The notes beneath the pieces are model-generated. The model worked only from the letters and a program-made list of their open reading frames with translations. It was not told the DNA's origin and searched no databases. DNA of 64,000 nt, taken from NCBI GenBank assembly GCA_028278545.1, contig JANQED010000120.1:186001-250000 (forward strand), written 5' to 3'. Of this stretch, positions 35,230 to 44,794 are shown piece after piece. The position numbers were made by a program, and so were the translations under genes. The stretch's first letter is position 1, and each line of letters begins with the position of its first letter. The DNA is from Anaerolineales bacterium (GTDB lineage: Bacteria; Chloroflexota; Anaerolineae; Anaerolineales; UBA11858).

Positions 35230-35979
35230 ATGAAACTTTTCGATGAAATCCTTGAGACGCTGCCAGAGGGGGAGATTCAGGATGTTTGTATCGGCCTGAA
35301 TTGGACGGCCGTGGTCGTTGAGGTGGCTGGTCAGATTCAATGCGGATTGGCTTCGACCCTGGGAGGCAGGCACGAGCACACCGGCGAACCAGAGATTCCC
35401 TTGGCCGGGGAGTTGGTTGGGCGGACGACCTCGGAGCTGCTCGCCCACATTGAGGCTTTTGACTCGCCCCGTAAGAGCCTGGCTATGGCCACCCTCAATG
35501 CCTCGCTGCCGCGCCAGCCAGAGACCTGGACCGAACTCAACGCCGTAGATGTGATTGCTTCTCAGGGGTTGGGGCAGCGCGTCGCCCTGATCGGCCACTT
35601 CCCCTTTGTCGAAGCGCTCCGTACCAGGGTCGATCATCTGGATGTGATCGACTACAATCCTTTGGAGGGCGACTTGCCTGCCGAGGCCGCGCCTCAGGTG
35701 CTCCCCAGAGCGGAATTTGTCGCCATCACCGGTTTGACCCTGCTGAACGGCACCTTTGAATCCCTGCTGGAAATGTGCTCACCTCAGGCAGAAGTGATGA
35801 TGTTGGGGCCCAGCACCCCTCTCAGCCCGCTGATGTTTGACCACGGTGTCGATATCCTGGCGGGGTCCGTTGTAGAAGATATCGATGCTGTAATGGATGT
35901 CGTCAGTCAGGGGGGCAATTTCCGCCAGGTCAGGAAGGCTGGGGTGCGATTGGTGACCCAATCGAGAGGCAATCTTTGA
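35230..35979 (+). CDS. DUF4213/DUF364 protein (putative heavy-metal chelation domain)
   Basis: 249 residues. The N-terminal part (FDEILETLPEGEIQDVCIGLNWTAV) fits DUF4213. The Rossmann-like rest (VALIGHFPFVEAL, LEMCSPQAEVMMLGPSTPLSP, and FDHGVDILAGSVVED) fits DUF364. These proteins resemble nitrogenase-component folds and are linked with metal or corrinoid chemistry, but no activity is established. Stand-alone plus-strand gene, apparently leaderless. Confidence 0.8.
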   Translation: MKLFDEILETLPEGEIQDVCIGLNWTAVVVEVAGQIQCGLASTLGGRHEHTGEPEIPLAGELVGRTTSELLAHIEAFDSPRKSLAMATLNASLPRQPETWTELNAVDVIASQGLGQRVALIGHFPFVEALRTRVDHLDVIDYNPLEGDLPAEAAPQVLPRAEFVAITGLTLLNGTFESLLEMCSPQAEVMMLGPSTPLSPLMFDHGVDILAGSVVEDIDAVMDVVSQGGNFRQVRKAGVRLVTQSRGNL

Positions 35980-36008
35980 TGACACCTATGGCAACAAATA
36001 GCAAATCT

Positions 36009-36707
36009 CTATCTCCGCCTGCCGCCAATCCCGGCCACCAGGGAAGCCCAATACACCAACTGCAAGATCGCCGTGAAAAGAGCGGCGATATATGTCAGCG
36101 CGGCGGCGTTGAGCACGGCATTGACGCCGCGTTGCTCCTCCTCGGTGCGGATCAGCCCCGAGTTGGTCAGCAAGGCCCTGGCTCTGGCCGAAGCGTTTAG
36201 CTCCACGGGCAGGGTTGCCAGCGAGAACAGCGCGCCACCGGAGAATACCAGTACCCCCACCCAGGCCAGGTCAGTCAGCCTGAGCAACAGACCGATCATA
36301 ATCAGAATCCACCCCAGATAAGAGCCGATATTGACCACCGGCACCAGCATGCTGCGGAAGCGCAGGGGGAAGTACTCGTCTTGATCTTGCATGGCATGGC
36401 CCAGTTCGTGGGCGGCAATAGCCAGGGATGCCACCGAATTGCCCTGGTAAACGCCTTGTGAGAGCCTGAGCACCTTGGCGCGCGGGTCATAATGGTCGGT
36501 GAGATTGCCGCGCGTGCCTTGGATGTCCACATCATAGAGGCCGGCATATCGGGTCAGCCGCTCTGCCGCCTCAGCACCGCTGACGCGGCTGCTGGCTGGC
36601 ACCTTTCGCCATTTTCGATAGGTCGAGTTGACGTACAACTGCGCCAGCATCGTCAGGATGAAGGCCGGGGCCATAAAAAGTAAATAATAGGGGTTGTAGA
36701 AGAACAT
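36009..36707 (-). CDS. Neutral zinc metallopeptidase (YugP family)
   Basis: 232 residues from ATG 36707, preceded by AAGGA; the frame extends to TTG 36725. An N-terminal membrane helix (FFYNPYYLLFMAPAFILTML), the zinc motif AAHELGHAMQDQ, then three hydrophobic helices near the C terminus. The family is membrane bound with cytoplasmic or membrane-proximal catalysis. Substrate unknown. Confidence 0.88.
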   Translation of the reverse strand: MFFYNPYYLLFMAPAFILTMLAQLYVNSTYRKWRKVPASSRVSGAEAAERLTRYAGLYDVDIQGTRGNLTDHYDPRAKVLRLSQGVYQGNSVASLAIAAHELGHAMQDQDEYFPLRFRSMLVPVVNIGSYLGWILIMIGLLLRLTDLAWVGVLVFSGGALFSLATLPVELNASARARALLTNSGLIRTEEEQRGVNAVLNAAALTYIAALFTAILQLVYWASLVAGIGGRRR

Positions 36708-36744
36708 CTTTCTGTCCTTATTCAATCAAGAGTCGAACTTTTTC

Positions 36745-38298
36745 TCAACGTCCAATACTGTTCAATAACACCTCTACGGCTTTGTCGAGCTGCGGGTCGC
36801 GGCCCTCCTGGATATCTTCAGCGCTTAGAATCACGACCTGGTCTAAGGGCAAACCAAAGGACTCGATGTCGAAACCTTCATCGATAGCTGCCTGGGAGAT
36901 CACTGCCAGGGGATAATCTGGTTCGAGACCAATCTCATGGATCAGGCGCTCGTTCGGGGTCAGCCAGCGTGCGATGGTGATGCGTATGGCGCCCTGATTA
37001 CTCTTTAGAGGGACCCAGTTCTGCACTGACCCTTTGCCGAAGGAGGTTGTGCCTACAAGCGGGGCGCGGTTGTAGTCCTGAATCGCTCCGCTGACGATCT
37101 CGGAGGCTGATGCAGTGCCCTCGTTGATCAGCACCACCAGGGAGATATCGGTAGCCAGGCCTTCCCCATCAGCGGAAAAGGTATCCCGGCTCCCATCACC
37201 ATACTCTTCGTACATCACGACGCCCTCGCCAATAAACTCTGAGGTGACTTCGATAGCCGTGCTTAGAAAACCACCGCCATTGTTGCGTAGATCGAAGATC
37301 AGGCCGACCGGGTCTTGGTCGAGGAGTTCTTGCAATGCACTGCGTAAATCTTGGTGAGTTTCGTCTCCGAAGTTGAGCAGTTGCACATAGGCAATATCAT
37401 CTTCCATCATGTGATATTCGACGCTGGGGATGGTGATCCTGGCACGAGTGATCTCCACATCGAAGGGTTCTTCCACGCCTTGACGTTGAATGGTCAGAAT
37501 CACCTTCGAATCAGCCGGGCCCAGGACGCGGCGGATGACAAGGTTGCCGTCGATGCCGGTCATATCATCGCCATCCACAGCGATGATCTCATCACCAGGG
37601 AGCAGACCGGCTTCTTCCGCAGGGGAGCCGGCCATCGGGCTGACGATGGTCAGATATTCACGGTTTGGGTCAACCCAGGCACCGATGCCTTCATAAGTGC
37701 CATCCAAGGGGATATTGGCCTGTGTAAATTCGTCCGGGTTCATATAGGATGTATGCTGGTCGCCCAATGCCTCCAGCATACCGCTGATAGCGCCCTGCAT
37801 TAAGGCCTGATCATCAGGATGATGGGCGAAAGCCCAGGTCTCCCAAAAGGGGAGGAACAATTCCTCGAGTTCTTCAGGAGTGCCGGTGTCATCAGCGCTG
37901 GGGGCGGGCAGGGCTTCGTACGTGGTCTGATTGGCCTGTTCGAAAACTTGCAGCATTCCCTGGACAGCGCCGTTCATCAGGGCTTCGTCGTCGACGGGTT
38001 GGTCAACATACTGTTCGTGGACGATGTCCCAGGCCTCCCAAAAGGGCGCGAAGAGTCCCTCTAACTCATCTGTGGGCACAGTTTCAGGTACCTTGGCTTC
38101 AACGGTCGGATGCCCTGGTGGGAGTTCTTCTTCTGGGTCGATAACCGTATCTGAAGATGCTGTATCAGGGCTTTCGACAACTTCCGTATTCTCGACCTGG
38201 GGGAGGAACGGGGCCGCCAACTGGCATGACAGGGTAACCCCAGCCAATAAAATAACGACAACGATGATACCTAAACGGATTCTGCTACTTTTATTCAT
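36745..38298 (-). CDS. S41 family C-terminal processing peptidase with duplicated N-terminal segment
   Basis: 517 residues from ATG 38298 with AGGAG upstream. N-terminal signal segment (LGIIVVVILLAGVTLSC, possible lipid anchor). Two copies of a helical block follow: LFAPFWEAWDIVHEQY and LFLPFWETWAFAHHP, each ending in a GAxxGML(Q/E) helix. Then PDZ (ISPMAGSPAEEAGLLPGDEI, about 205-290) and the catalytic domain with Ser in TASASEIVSG (near 396) and Lys in TSFGKGSVQ (near 417). It cleaves exported proteins outside the membrane. Confidence 0.9.
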   Translation of the reverse strand: MNKSSRIRLGIIVVVILLAGVTLSCQLAAPFLPQVENTEVVESPDTASSDTVIDPEEELPPGHPTVEAKVPETVPTDELEGLFAPFWEAWDIVHEQYVDQPVDDEALMNGAVQGMLQVFEQANQTTYEALPAPSADDTGTPEELEELFLPFWETWAFAHHPDDQALMQGAISGMLEALGDQHTSYMNPDEFTQANIPLDGTYEGIGAWVDPNREYLTIVSPMAGSPAEEAGLLPGDEIIAVDGDDMTGIDGNLVIRRVLGPADSKVILTIQRQGVEEPFDVEITRARITIPSVEYHMMEDDIAYVQLLNFGDETHQDLRSALQELLDQDPVGLIFDLRNNGGGFLSTAIEVTSEFIGEGVVMYEEYGDGSRDTFSADGEGLATDISLVVLINEGTASASEIVSGAIQDYNRAPLVGTTSFGKGSVQNWVPLKSNQGAIRITIARWLTPNERLIHEIGLEPDYPLAVISQAAIDEGFDIESFGLPLDQVVILSAEDIQEGRDPQLDKAVEVLLNSIGR

Positions 38299-38435
38299 CC
38301 TGTTCTCCTGTGGACTGATGATACAGCCACCTTGCATCACGTAGTGCAGCTTCCCTACATGAATTTCTTTGTTAACTTATCACATGAAGATTAGTGCAAT
38401 ATAAACACATCGTAAAAGGGATGTATGAAAGATGT

Positions 38436-39236
38436 TTAGATTTTGTGAAGCTCCTCAACATACGCCTTCCAGGATGCCGGATCGCTCACCTGTTCGGTGT
38501 ATGCCAGGATAGCCTCGCCATCCAGGGGGTAAAGCGGGTGGCAGGAGGTCGGGGAAGCGCCTCCAGGTGCGTGGACAACGGCATCCACCAGCGGAGCGAC
38601 CAGATCAGCCTGTTCCAATTCGGGGGCGATCTCCTCAGCGGTCAGAATGACGGTCTCGGCGGTCAGGGAGAGTTCCTCATCGACGCCTTTATTCTTGCCA
38701 ATTTGAGCGTTACCCTCTTTGTCAGCGCGCAGGGCATGGATCACAGCCACATCGGGCTTGATGGCCGGGAAGGCGATCAACTCTTCGCCGTCGTATGGAT
38801 CGATAATGGTGCGGACGTCCGGACGCAGTTCGGGCAGGTCTGTGCCTAACCAACCTCGTCCTGGCATAAAGCTGATCCCAGCCATTTGGGCACGCAGCCC
38901 GAAGGCCAGGCTGGCCTCAGTCTCTTCGATGATCTCGATTTCGCCCCGGTTGGCGTGGTAAGTGAACATGGGAGCCAGTCCGAAGATCTCCAATCCAAAA
39001 TAGCAACTGCGCACGCGCTCGATCATCCCCGCGCCGACGAGCAGGTCGCTTTCATAGCCAGCCGTGAACGCTAATAGAGTCAGCCCCTGGGGTTCGCCGG
39101 CATCCAGGAAATGGCGCAGCAGCTCGATCGCGAATGCCACCGGGCGGCGGTATAGAGTCATGCCCCCCAACGCCAGCATATCCCCAGATTTGACAGATTT
39201 GACCGCCTCCTTTAGCGAGATGCGTTTGTCAGTCAT
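38436..39236 (-). CDS. CoA-transferase subunit A-like protein (orphan)
   Basis: 266 residues from ATG 39236 (MTDKRISLKEAVKSVKSGDML). GGMTLYRRPVAFAIELLRHF and FMPGRGWLGTDLP match the alpha subunit of family I CoA transferases (GctA/IpdA type). The catalytic Glu sits in the beta subunit, which is not encoded next to it; the downstream gene is a protease. It overlaps the HAD gene by 8 bp. Confidence 0.78.
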   Translation of the reverse strand: MTDKRISLKEAVKSVKSGDMLALGGMTLYRRPVAFAIELLRHFLDAGEPQGLTLLAFTAGYESDLLVGAGMIERVRSCYFGLEIFGLAPMFTYHANRGEIEIIEETEASLAFGLRAQMAGISFMPGRGWLGTDLPELRPDVRTIIDPYDGEELIAFPAIKPDVAVIHALRADKEGNAQIGKNKGVDEELSLTAETVILTAEEIAPELEQADLVAPLVDAVVHAPGGASPTSCHPLYPLDGEAILAYTEQVSDPASWKAYVEELHKI

Positions 39237-39879
39237 TTTCGATCCACAGCTCCGGTACACCGTCGCGAAGGACGTGGATGTTGTCGATAGTGCGGTCTGC
39301 CGCGGGATGTGCCCCGTTTTGCCCCACCAGAACCGTAAAGAAACCGGCCTCGTGGGCGGGGGTCAGGTTGCGGATGGAATCATCAAGAAAAGCGCACTCA
39401 TGGGGGTCGGGAGCACGCGCCAATTCCAGTGCGCGTTGATAGGCCTCCCTTTGGGGTTTGCAGTAGGGGTCTAATGCCCACACATCCACGATGCCGTCGA
39501 AACAATCCTGAATCTCCATTTTGCTCAATACTCGTTGAACGTGGTCGAGGTCTGAATTGGTGAAAATCCAACGCGGGTACGGTATGCTGAGCAGTATCTG
39601 ACGCAGTTGGGGCTCTGGATGCAGGTATTCATCCAATGGCAGGTCGTGGACGAAATCCAAATACTCCTGCTGGTCGATGCCAAAATGGGCCTGTAGGCCT
39701 CGTAGAGTGGTCCCATAATTGACGAAATAGTCATGGCGCAGTTCTGGGATCGCTTCGTAAGACAAACCCAGCCGTTTGTGCATATACAGGTCAATGCGTT
39801 GGCGGATTTTCTCCCACATGCCGTTAGATTCGGGATACAGGGTGGAGTCGAGATCGAAGAAGACGGTATGCAAGTTCAT
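39229..39879 (-). CDS. HAD-superfamily pyrimidine 5'-nucleotidase (SSM1-like)
   Basis: 216 residues. HAD motif I is FFDLDSTLYP (nucleophile Asp), motif II WIFTNSD, and motif IV CAFLDDSIRNL. The cap begins MWEKIRQRIDLYM. This arrangement matches pyrimidine 5'-nucleotidases of the Sdt1/Phm8 group that dephosphorylate UMP/CMP-type nucleotides. It probably shares a transcript with the CoA-transferase gene. Confidence 0.85.
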   Translation of the reverse strand: MNLHTVFFDLDSTLYPESNGMWEKIRQRIDLYMHKRLGLSYEAIPELRHDYFVNYGTTLRGLQAHFGIDQQEYLDFVHDLPLDEYLHPEPQLRQILLSIPYPRWIFTNSDLDHVQRVLSKMEIQDCFDGIVDVWALDPYCKPQREAYQRALELARAPDPHECAFLDDSIRNLTPAHEAGFFTVLVGQNGAHPAADRTIDNIHVLRDGVPELWIEND

Positions 39880-39934
39880 ACTGCAGATTGTACTTGTTCT
39901 TGGGGGCGGGGCAAGGTGGAATATCTCGTTGAGA

Positions 39935-39943
39935 TGCTATAAT
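39935..39943 (+). promoter_or_regulatory. Extended -10 promoter (TGCTATAAT) of mutL
   Basis: TGC directly before TATAAT gives an extended -10, with a start site near 39950, then GGAG (39951-39954) 6 nt before the ATG at 39961. The -35 is poor. Confidence 0.55.
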
Positions 39944-39960
39944 TGCTTTTGGAGCAGCCT

Positions 39961-41733
39961 ATGCCGATTAAAATCCTTCCTGATGAAATCGCCTCACAGA
40001 TTGCTGCCGGTGAAGTGGTAGAACGACCGGCTTCTGTGGTCAAAGAATTGGTTGAAAACGCGCTGGACGCCGACGCGGGCCATATCACTGTTTTGGTCGA
40101 GGGGGCTGGCAAAGAGGTGATCGAAGTCGCCGATGATGGGCATGGCATTCCCCCGGATGAATTGCCGCTCTCCGTCGCCCGGCATGCCACCAGCAAGCTG
40201 AACTCTGCGGACGATCTCTTTCGTATAGCCACTTTGGGGTTTCGCGGGGAAGCCCTGGCTTCTATTGGTTCTGTCTCGCGTATGACCATTACCTCCAGAC
40301 CCCGTGAAGCCGAAATGGGCAGACGCCTGCGTGTCGACGGCGGGAAGGCTGGAAAGACCGAGCTTTTGGGTGCTCCCTCGGGGACGGTTATTAGGGTGGA
40401 GGACCTGTTCTACAATGTGCCGGCTCGTTTGAAGTTCCTCAAGAGTGATCGGACGGAGCGGCGGCATATAACCACTTTGGTTACGCATTACGCCCTGGCC
40501 TATCCCCATGTGCGTTTTCAATTGCGGCAAGCCAACCGCCAGGTTCTCCAGACCAGTGGTAAGGGAGATCGGCGAGAGGTGCTGGCTGCGCTTTACGGCG
40601 CTGAGATAGCGCGACAGATGATCGAAGTGCTGTCTCAGGATGACGATCTGGAAATAACCGGATTTATCAGCCCCATTTCCGTGACACGTTCCAATCGCAG
40701 CGAGATCATCTTCTTCGTCAACGGCCGACCGGTTCAAGATATCGCGCTGACGACTTCATTGGTCAAAGCCTATCATACGATGTTGATGGTGGGCCGCTAC
40801 CCCATGGCAACCCTGTTCTTGAAGATGCCCCCTGATGCGGTCGATGTCAATGTTCATCCTACGAAGGCTGAAGTGCGTTTCCGTGATCGTGAAGGGGTAT
40901 TCCGGGGTGTGGGGCGTGCGGCCCGTCAGGCTTTGCTGGCTCATACGCCTGTCCCCGAAATTGAGCAGTTGGGAGAACGTCTGCGTTGGACAGACCAATC
41001 CTATGCGCCGGGCACAGATCGGCGAGAGGTCGATCCGGCCTGGGGAATGAGCGCGGAAGCAGACCGCAGCCCGGAAAGGATGCCTATCCTTGAACTTGAC
41101 GAGTCAGAACAAGCAATCGATCATCGCCAGGGAGTCCTCCCCGAGGTGATGGTTCCTCTGTTGCGTCTCGTCGGCCAGGTGGCTGCGACGTACCTGGTTG
41201 CCGAAGGTCCGGATGGTTTGTATCTCATCGATCAGCATGCCGCTCATGAGCGCGTGCTCTTCGAGCGATTTATGGCCCAGCGTGCGCAGGCCATCCCCTC
41301 GCAGCAACTGATGGAACCGGCCTCGGTGGAGTTACCGTTGGCCAGCGCTGAACTGTTGGAAGAGCAGATTCCTGTTTTGGAGAAGTTAGGTTTCCAGGTC
41401 GAACCTTTTGGTCGAGGCGCTTTTTTGGTCAGGGCGGTTCCGGCATTGTTGTCTGAGATCAATCCTGCCGCCGCTTTGCGAGTGGTGGTGGAGGACTTCG
41501 AAGAGGATGAGACGCCTCTTCAACATGAGATCGAAGCCAAGGTTATCGCCAGGGTTTGCAAGCGCGCCGCGGTCAAAGGGGGACAGGTGTTGTCTCGTGA
41601 GGAACAGGAAGCCCTGCTGCGTGATTTGGAAGCCACCCAGGCCCCGCGCACCTGTCCACATGGCAGGCCCACGATGATCCATTTGTCGGTCGATCTATTA
41701 GCACGCCAGTTTGGTCGTCTGGGAGCGCGGTAG
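39961..41733 (+). CDS. mutL: DNA mismatch repair protein MutL (endonuclease type)
   Basis: 590 residues from ATG 39961 (MPIKILPDEIASQIAAGEVV). GHKL ATPase motifs: ELVENALDADAG, DDGHGIPP and TLGFRGEALASI, then VDVNVHPTKAEVRF. The C-terminal domain has DQHAAHERVLFE near residue 423, the endonuclease motif DQHA(x2)E(x4)E, and a final CPHGRPTMI. The protein is therefore a nicking MutL, as in bacteria without MutH. No mutS lies in the window. The next gene follows within 4 bp. Confidence 0.96.
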   Translation: MPIKILPDEIASQIAAGEVVERPASVVKELVENALDADAGHITVLVEGAGKEVIEVADDGHGIPPDELPLSVARHATSKLNSADDLFRIATLGFRGEALASIGSVSRMTITSRPREAEMGRRLRVDGGKAGKTELLGAPSGTVIRVEDLFYNVPARLKFLKSDRTERRHITTLVTHYALAYPHVRFQLRQANRQVLQTSGKGDRREVLAALYGAEIARQMIEVLSQDDDLEITGFISPISVTRSNRSEIIFFVNGRPVQDIALTTSLVKAYHTMLMVGRYPMATLFLKMPPDAVDVNVHPTKAEVRFRDREGVFRGVGRAARQALLAHTPVPEIEQLGERLRWTDQSYAPGTDRREVDPAWGMSAEADRSPERMPILELDESEQAIDHRQGVLPEVMVPLLRLVGQVAATYLVAEGPDGLYLIDQHAAHERVLFERFMAQRAQAIPSQQLMEPASVELPLASAELLEEQIPVLEKLGFQVEPFGRGAFLVRAVPALLSEINPAAALRVVVEDFEEDETPLQHEIEAKVIARVCKRAAVKGGQVLSREEQEALLRDLEATQAPRTCPHGRPTMIHLSVDLLARQFGRLGAR

Positions 41734-41736
41734 CTC

Positions 41737-42771
41737 GTGGACAGAAGATATATCGTTTTGCTGCTGTTGGCGATATGCGTTGCGAGCTTTGCCCAATACC
41801 GGGATGCCCCGCCCGATGCAGATAGTTGCATAGCCGCTGACGAAGTCCCGGTCATAACCATTCCCTTGTCTGGAGGTGTCACCGATCGGTTGGCCGAAGT
41901 CTCCAGCTTGGCTTGGTATGGGGATGTGTTGATCCTGCTGCCTCAATTTCCAGAGCGGTTCCCGGTCGATGGCGGTGGGAGCTTATTCGCCATCTCGAAA
42001 GACGATATCCTGGCCTACCTGGACGGTGAATCTGATTTGCCCATCTCTCCTGTTGTGATCCCATTTTTAGGGCATGGCCTGAAGGAGGATATCCCTGGTT
42101 TCGAAGGCTTTGAAGCGATTGCATTTTCTGGCAGGCGCGCTTCTTTGACGGTGGAAGCAAAAACCGCTCAAGACACACTTGCCTACCTGGTCTCTGGAAC
42201 GATAGAGGTGGATTTGAGCGCTTTCAGTCTGGATGATGGGGTTCAGGCAATTGCTCCCCAGGCCGATCTGTTCAATATCAGCGATGAGGCCATTCTGGTT
42301 TTCTCTGATCAGGTGCTCACTTTTTATGAAGCCAACGGCAAGAATGTCAACCCTGACCCGGTTGGGCATGTCTTCAGCCTGGACCTCGAACCCTTGGGCA
42401 CAATAGCTTTTCCAAATATCGAACACCGGATTACCGATGTGACTGCCCCAGATTTTGATGAGCGTTTCTGGGCGGTCAATCAATCATTTTCAGGGGATAT
42501 TGAGAGGCTCGGGTCCGTTCTCAATCTGATTGCGGCAGAGTTCGGTCTTGACTTGCACCTTGAGCAGCAACCCCATGTGGAACGCCTGGTGGAATTGCAG
42601 TATACGAATGATGGGGTTATTCGTACTCAGACATCTCCCATACAACTCGAACTGCCCGAGAATAGCCGGGCTCGCAACTGGGAGGGCGTCGCTCGACTTG
42701 ATGAACGCGGCTTTCTTCTGATAACAGACAAACACCCTGAGACGATTTTCGCCTTCGTCCCAATGCCATAG
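41737..42771 (+). CDS. Exported protein of unknown function downstream of mutL
   Basis: 344 residues from GTG 41737. The N terminus (MDRRYIVLLLLAICVASFAQY) is a signal peptide or anchor. The rest is beta-rich (EVSSLAWYGDVLILLPQFPE, GFEGFEAIAFSGRRASLT, NWEGVARLDERGFLLITD), a spacing like one-bladed repeats of SdiA-regulated/phytase-like propellers, but I cannot name the family. It sits 3 bp after mutL, so it is cotranscribed without an obvious functional link. Confidence 0.65.
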   Translation: MDRRYIVLLLLAICVASFAQYRDAPPDADSCIAADEVPVITIPLSGGVTDRLAEVSSLAWYGDVLILLPQFPERFPVDGGGSLFAISKDDILAYLDGESDLPISPVVIPFLGHGLKEDIPGFEGFEAIAFSGRRASLTVEAKTAQDTLAYLVSGTIEVDLSAFSLDDGVQAIAPQADLFNISDEAILVFSDQVLTFYEANGKNVNPDPVGHVFSLDLEPLGTIAFPNIEHRITDVTAPDFDERFWAVNQSFSGDIERLGSVLNLIAAEFGLDLHLEQQPHVERLVELQYTNDGVIRTQTSPIQLELPENSRARNWEGVARLDERGFLLITDKHPETIFAFVPMP

Positions 42772-42822
42772 CCCCCTCAACTAAATTATCGAATTGGTCT
42801 ACGTTGTCGCTTGGTTCCCAGC

Positions 42823-44013
42823 TTATGGGGTGACCGGCAAGCGGATTGTGAATGTTGTCCCCACATCGACTTCGCTCTCGACTTCGATATCTCCCCCGTG
42901 GCCTTCGATGATGCGCTTTGCTATCGAGAGTCCCAATCCGGTGCCTTGGGCCAGGCGCTCGGAGCCGGGCACCCGGAAGAACTTACTGAATAATCTATGC
43001 ACATATTTTTGAGGGATACCGATACCCGTGTCACTGACGCTGATCAGAATTTGCCTAGGGAGAGCCTCAGCCTTGAGCAGCACTTTGCCACCCTCGTGGC
43101 TGTATTTGATCGCATTGCTCAAGAGGTTGAGCAGGGCTTGTTTGAGCTTATCGCGATCCCCCTTTAGATTGGGAAGGTCGTCGGTGATTTCGATATTGCA
43201 GAACAAGCCGCTTTCTTCCGCCTGGTCGATGATCAGTTGGAAACACTCGTTGAGCAAATCGCTCAAGTCGAAGTCATCGACCTGGAATTGGGAACGACCC
43301 GACTCTAACCGGGCAACGCTCAAAAAATCTGTGGACATCTCTGCCAGACGAATCGTCTCTCTTTGGATGTTGCTGGCAAGCTGCTCCCTCTTTTCATTTG
43401 TGATCTCGGGATGGGTGAGCAGGTGTGTGGCGGTGCGTAGGGACGCCAGGGGAGTGCGAAGTTCGTGTACGAATTCGGAGATCAAGTCGAATTGCTGGAA
43501 GAGGCGCGAGTTTTCAATCGCCACCGCAGCTTGGGCGCCTAAAGTCATCAGGGCTTCTTGATCCGTTGACGAGAACAGCCCCTCACGCTTATTGATGGCC
43601 TCGAGTGCTCCACTGGCTTTGTCTTTTGCGATCAGGGGCACGCCCAGGAGCGATTCAATCGAAATCCCCAGCGATTGACCGACCTGCTCGTAATGCCGTT
43701 CGTCTTGCTTTGCGTCATGGATGATGATGGGCTGGCGGTTCTTTACAATCCACCCGGCGATGCTGTCTTTTACGGGTACTTCCAGGCCTCGTAAGAGGGG
43801 ATCATCATATTGGGAGGCAACCTGAAAATAGAGCCGTTCCAGCCTCTCGTCATAAAGCAATATCGAGGCGGCCTCGGCTTCTGTTAGTTCGGCGGCTGCT
43901 TTGACAATGCGCTTGAGGAGGATATCCAAATCCAGGGTCGATGCCAGGTCATTGGATATGGAGATGATCTTCTTATAGCGGGATATTGGCGAGTTTTTGC
44001 CTTTGTCAGTCAT
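42823..44013 (-). CDS. GAF-domain sensor histidine kinase
   Basis: 396 residues. GAF domain about 20-165 (LTEAEAASILLYD to AAVAIENSRLFQQF). The H box FVHELRTPLASL (His near 190), N box LNLLSNAIKYS, G1 VSDTGIGIP and G2 QGTGLGLSIAKRII are all intact. No transmembrane segment, so it is a cytoplasmic kinase sensing a small ligand or light through GAF. Its ATG overlaps the sirtuin gene by 8 bp, so it is the last gene of a response regulator-sirtuin-kinase operon. Confidence 0.92.
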   Translation of the reverse strand: MTDKGKNSPISRYKKIISISNDLASTLDLDILLKRIVKAAAELTEAEAASILLYDERLERLYFQVASQYDDPLLRGLEVPVKDSIAGWIVKNRQPIIIHDAKQDERHYEQVGQSLGISIESLLGVPLIAKDKASGALEAINKREGLFSSTDQEALMTLGAQAAVAIENSRLFQQFDLISEFVHELRTPLASLRTATHLLTHPEITNEKREQLASNIQRETIRLAEMSTDFLSVARLESGRSQFQVDDFDLSDLLNECFQLIIDQAEESGLFCNIEITDDLPNLKGDRDKLKQALLNLLSNAIKYSHEGGKVLLKAEALPRQILISVSDTGIGIPQKYVHRLFSKFFRVPGSERLAQGTGLGLSIAKRIIEGHGGDIEVESEVDVGTTFTIRLPVTP

Positions 44014-44776
44014 TGAGAAGCTCAGCAGCTAACGAGGGGATGATTTCCGCTACATCGCCCGTCAGCACGGCTGAGGCTTGGCTGTTCATATAGGTTTCGG
44101 ATTTGTTGACCACGATGACATCTGCGCCGTGCTCTTTAGCCCTGGCTGGTAAGCCAGCGACTGGCATGACCAATAGTGATGAGCCTGCCACGATCATCAA
44201 ATCACAGGCTTCACTGGCCTGACGGGCTTCCAGCCAGGTTTTTGCGGGGAGCTGTTCTTCGAAAAGCACCGCGTCGGGTTTGAGGATGCGCGCACATTCC
44301 GGGCAGTGCGGGATATCGCCGCGTTCAATATAAGCATCAATGAAATCGCCTGATGGATATTGATCGTAACAACCAATACATGTCAGTGTGTTCAGCGTCC
44401 CATGAACTTCTAGAACATTTTGCGAACCGGCGCGCTGATGTAGGCCGTCGATGTTTTGGGTAATAATTGTGTGGATGAATCCGCTGCCTTCTAGTTCGGC
44501 CAGGGAAATATGAGCCGGATTGGGTGCGGCTTTGAGCATGTGGCTGGCTAGAGGCCGCAGCCAATCAAAAAATCGTTCCGGGTGATACCGGAACGATGAT
44601 AAGGATGCAACTTCCATAGGGAAGAAACGGGTCCACAGCCCGCTGCCAGCGGAGCGAAAGTCAGGGATTCCTGATGGAGTTGAACTACCTGCCCCCGTGA
44701 GCGCTACGGCGTGCTTAGCGTTTCGCAGAAGCGATAGGGCTTTCTGAAAAGCCGTATCCTGGGGGGAAGTGGTCAT
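44006..44776 (-). CDS. Sir2-family NAD-dependent deacylase
   Basis: 256 residues. NAD-binding GAGSSTPSGIPDFRS (residues 28-42), TQNIDGLHQRAG with the catalytic-His region VLEVHGTLN, four zinc Cys (CIGC and CPEC), and AGSSLLVMPVAGLP. Sirtuins remove acetyl or acyl groups from lysine, consuming NAD. It lies between a response regulator gene and a histidine kinase gene, 18 bp after the former. Confidence 0.92.
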   Translation of the reverse strand: MTTSPQDTAFQKALSLLRNAKHAVALTGAGSSTPSGIPDFRSAGSGLWTRFFPMEVASLSSFRYHPERFFDWLRPLASHMLKAAPNPAHISLAELEGSGFIHTIITQNIDGLHQRAGSQNVLEVHGTLNTLTCIGCYDQYPSGDFIDAYIERGDIPHCPECARILKPDAVLFEEQLPAKTWLEARQASEACDLMIVAGSSLLVMPVAGLPARAKEHGADVIVVNKSETYMNSQASAVLTGDVAEIIPSLAAELLND

Positions 44777-44794
44777 TGAGGGGATGAGGCTGTA

